Positions 63,207 through 64,000 of a stretch of 64,000 nucleotides of DNA are shown one piece after another (position 1 is the stretch's first letter; each line of letters starts with the position of its first letter). The stretch comes from Desulfobacula sp. GTDB taxonomy: Bacteria > Desulfobacterota > Desulfobacteria > Desulfobacterales > Desulfobacteraceae. Position numbers and translations under genes: made by a program. The stretch lies in NCBI RefSeq assembly GCF_030145145.1, contig NZ_JAQYWD010000003.1:1-64000 (forward strand), given 5' to 3'. The notes under the pieces are model-generated. The model did no database searches. It had not been told where the DNA came from and saw only the letters and a list, made by a program, of their open reading frames with translations.

Positions 63207-63704
63207 TTAAGCCTCTGCGTCTTCTATACCAACCCACAGTGCCTGAAAGCCGACCTTTTCCATGACAAAATCATCTTCCGGAATATCAAATGACCAGTTT
63301 TCCAGTTTTACACCGTATAGGGTAACGGCAGATGATGTCCCCTCCTTGGCCGGGTTTTCCAGCCGCAGATTCAAATTAAATGTCGGGCTGATAAAGGTGC
63401 CGGCCGGGCGACTTGATGCCGCGTCTCCAAGAAACATTTTCAGCAGGGCGCCGTTGATGAACGCTCGATCGATACTTCCATGAACATTGACATTCCCTGG
63501 TCGCAACTCGGTTGCATACCGCTGTCCCAACTCATGAAACGGTTTTAAATCAGATTCCACTGTCACCTGCACACCCGTCACCCGTCCCACCGGTGTTAAT
63601 GCGTATGCATCAATTACAGACTGTGCACTGTCTCCTTCTGCGCCACTATCAACAGAAACGGATATGGAACCATCTGAACCTCTAAAAACATTAGTATTGG
63701 CCAT
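63207..63704 (-). CDS. Tail tube protein
   Basis: A 165-aa protein of beta-rich character. It has the usual size for a contractile tail tube and directly follows the sheath gene. Segments such as GRVTGVQVTVESDLKPFHELGQRYATELRPGNVNVHGSIDRAFINGALLKMFLG fit tube proteins of the gp19/XkdM type, which stack into the hollow rod inside the sheath. A very strong ribosome binding site (AAGGAGAGG) suits a protein needed in many copies. 48 bp separate it from the sheath gene's stop. Confidence 0.7.
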   Translation of the reverse strand: MANTNVFRGSDGSISVSVDSGAEGDSAQSVIDAYALTPVGRVTGVQVTVESDLKPFHELGQRYATELRPGNVNVHGSIDRAFINGALLKMFLGDAASSRPAGTFISPTFNLNLRLENPAKEGTSSAVTLYGVKLENWSFDIPEDDFVMEKVGFQALWVGIEDAEA

Positions 63705-63752
63705 TTAAACCTCTCCTTGTTATTTAAACCTCATATCAAAAGCGTGAAAAAA

Positions 63753-64000
63753 TTATGACAAATTCATAATCACTTTGACATAATCGATACTGAATGTGGG
63801 TTTCAAGTAGAGTGTTACCAATGCAACTCCCGCAATTTCCTGTTCCCGGGTAGCCGTGACTTCCAATTGAAAATCTGTGAGCTGCTCATCGAGTACCATT
63901 TGCGACAAGAAACCATTCAGTGTGCCATACATGGCACCACGAACGCGAGCATTATTCAGTTTGCCGATATACGGCAGTGTGGCGCGACGCACCCCTTCCT
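63753..64000 (-). CDS. Tail sheath protein, C-terminal fragment (cut by window edge)
   Basis: The last 82 residues of a contractile tail sheath. The frame stays open to the right edge and contains GVRRATLPYIGKLNN, then a LNGFLSQMVLDEQLTDFQLEVTATREQE segment and a C-terminal VTLYLKPTFSIDYVKVIMNLS, which is the conserved end of gp18-like sheaths where strands link neighbouring subunits. The body of the gene and any upstream genes are outside the window. Confidence 0.75.
   Translation of the reverse strand, partial: EGVRRATLPYIGKLNNARVRGAMYGTLNGFLSQMVLDEQLTDFQLEVTATREQEIAGVALVTLYLKPTFSIDYVKVIMNLS

Noticed and set aside
43904-64000. The tail-like operon as a type VI secretion system
   Set aside because: Hub and spike are separate, gpI, gpJ and a tape-measure-like protein are present, and no TssJLM membrane-complex or ClpV genes are seen.
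1-64000. CRISPR arrays, tRNA or rRNA genes
   Set aside because: No regularly spaced direct repeats and no tRNA- or rRNA-like sequence were seen in the intergenic regions.

Overview
The window reads as a chromosome segment of a strictly anaerobic, sulfate-reducing member of the Desulfobacterota (Desulfobacteraceae-like). This is inferred from gene content: a benzoyl-CoA-type aromatic degradation block (Had and BamA), a small siroheme sulfite reductase of the Desulfovibrio assimilatory type, a fused LldEF lactate oxidation protein with LldG, indolepyruvate:ferredoxin oxidoreductase, and multiheme c-type cytochromes with NrfC/NrfD-type partners. No rRNA, tRNA, integrase, intact transposase or CRISPR array was seen.

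Positions 1-5.3 kb hold the aromatic block: 6-hydroxycyclohexenecarbonyl-CoA dehydrogenase, an SDR, 6-oxocyclohexenecarbonyl-CoA hydrolase (BamA) and a small unknown protein. An opposing three-gene operon follows, with an amidohydrolase, an unknown protein and a paralogue of that small unknown protein. From 5.8 to 14.2 kb come the sulfite reductase, a GAF-GGDEF protein, an Asp/Glu-type racemase with a radical SAM protein, a divergent TruA-like protein, lldG-lldEF with a broken GntR-type regulator stub, and an MBL-fold protein. From 14.4 to 24.6 kb lie ilvC with divergent ilvY and hrpB, a Nudix protein, a CHASE8-HAMP-HPt protein without a kinase overlapping a REC-PAS-GGDEF-EAL protein, and metF.

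Positions 24.9-29.8 kb carry a respiratory cluster: tetraheme cytochrome, Tat-type four-cluster ferredoxin, NrfD membrane subunit and a hydroxylamine-oxidoreductase-like octaheme cytochrome. The first three genes overlap by a few bases. It looks like a quinol-linked module for reducing or oxidising a nitrogen oxyanion or hydroxylamine. Positions 29.8-43.9 kb hold an M20 peptidase, an SLC13/RCK transporter, iorAB (with unusual ferredoxin motifs), a hybrid histidine kinase, a CheB-CheR-PAS fusion, the pyrD-pyrK-pyrE operon and an EFR1-type flavodoxin/ferredoxin.

From 43.9 kb to the right edge, about 20 kb on the minus strand forms one tightly packed operon for a contractile phage-tail-like particle. 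In transcription order it encodes sheath (cut by the window edge), tube, chaperone-like protein, a repeat protein, an XkdP/DNA-circulation-like protein, a giant helical tape-measure-like protein, a 969-aa protein with a degenerate M23 (LytM-like) module, gpD-type hub, gp5/VgrG-type spike, PAAR-like tip, gp25, baseplate J, tail protein I, two PASTA-like proteins, a jelly-roll surface protein and PKD-like proteins. No capsid, portal or terminase gene is present in the window, so it is either an extracellular contractile injection system/tailocin or the tail half of a prophage continuing to the right.

The window also carries three copies of a nested inverted-repeat element (about 1.9, 5.5 and 42.8 kb). 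Two are about 146-bp near-identical copies in opposite orientation and one is an internally deleted form. This family, the contractile system with peptidoglycan-type modules and split half-domains, and the octaheme cluster are the most interesting parts.
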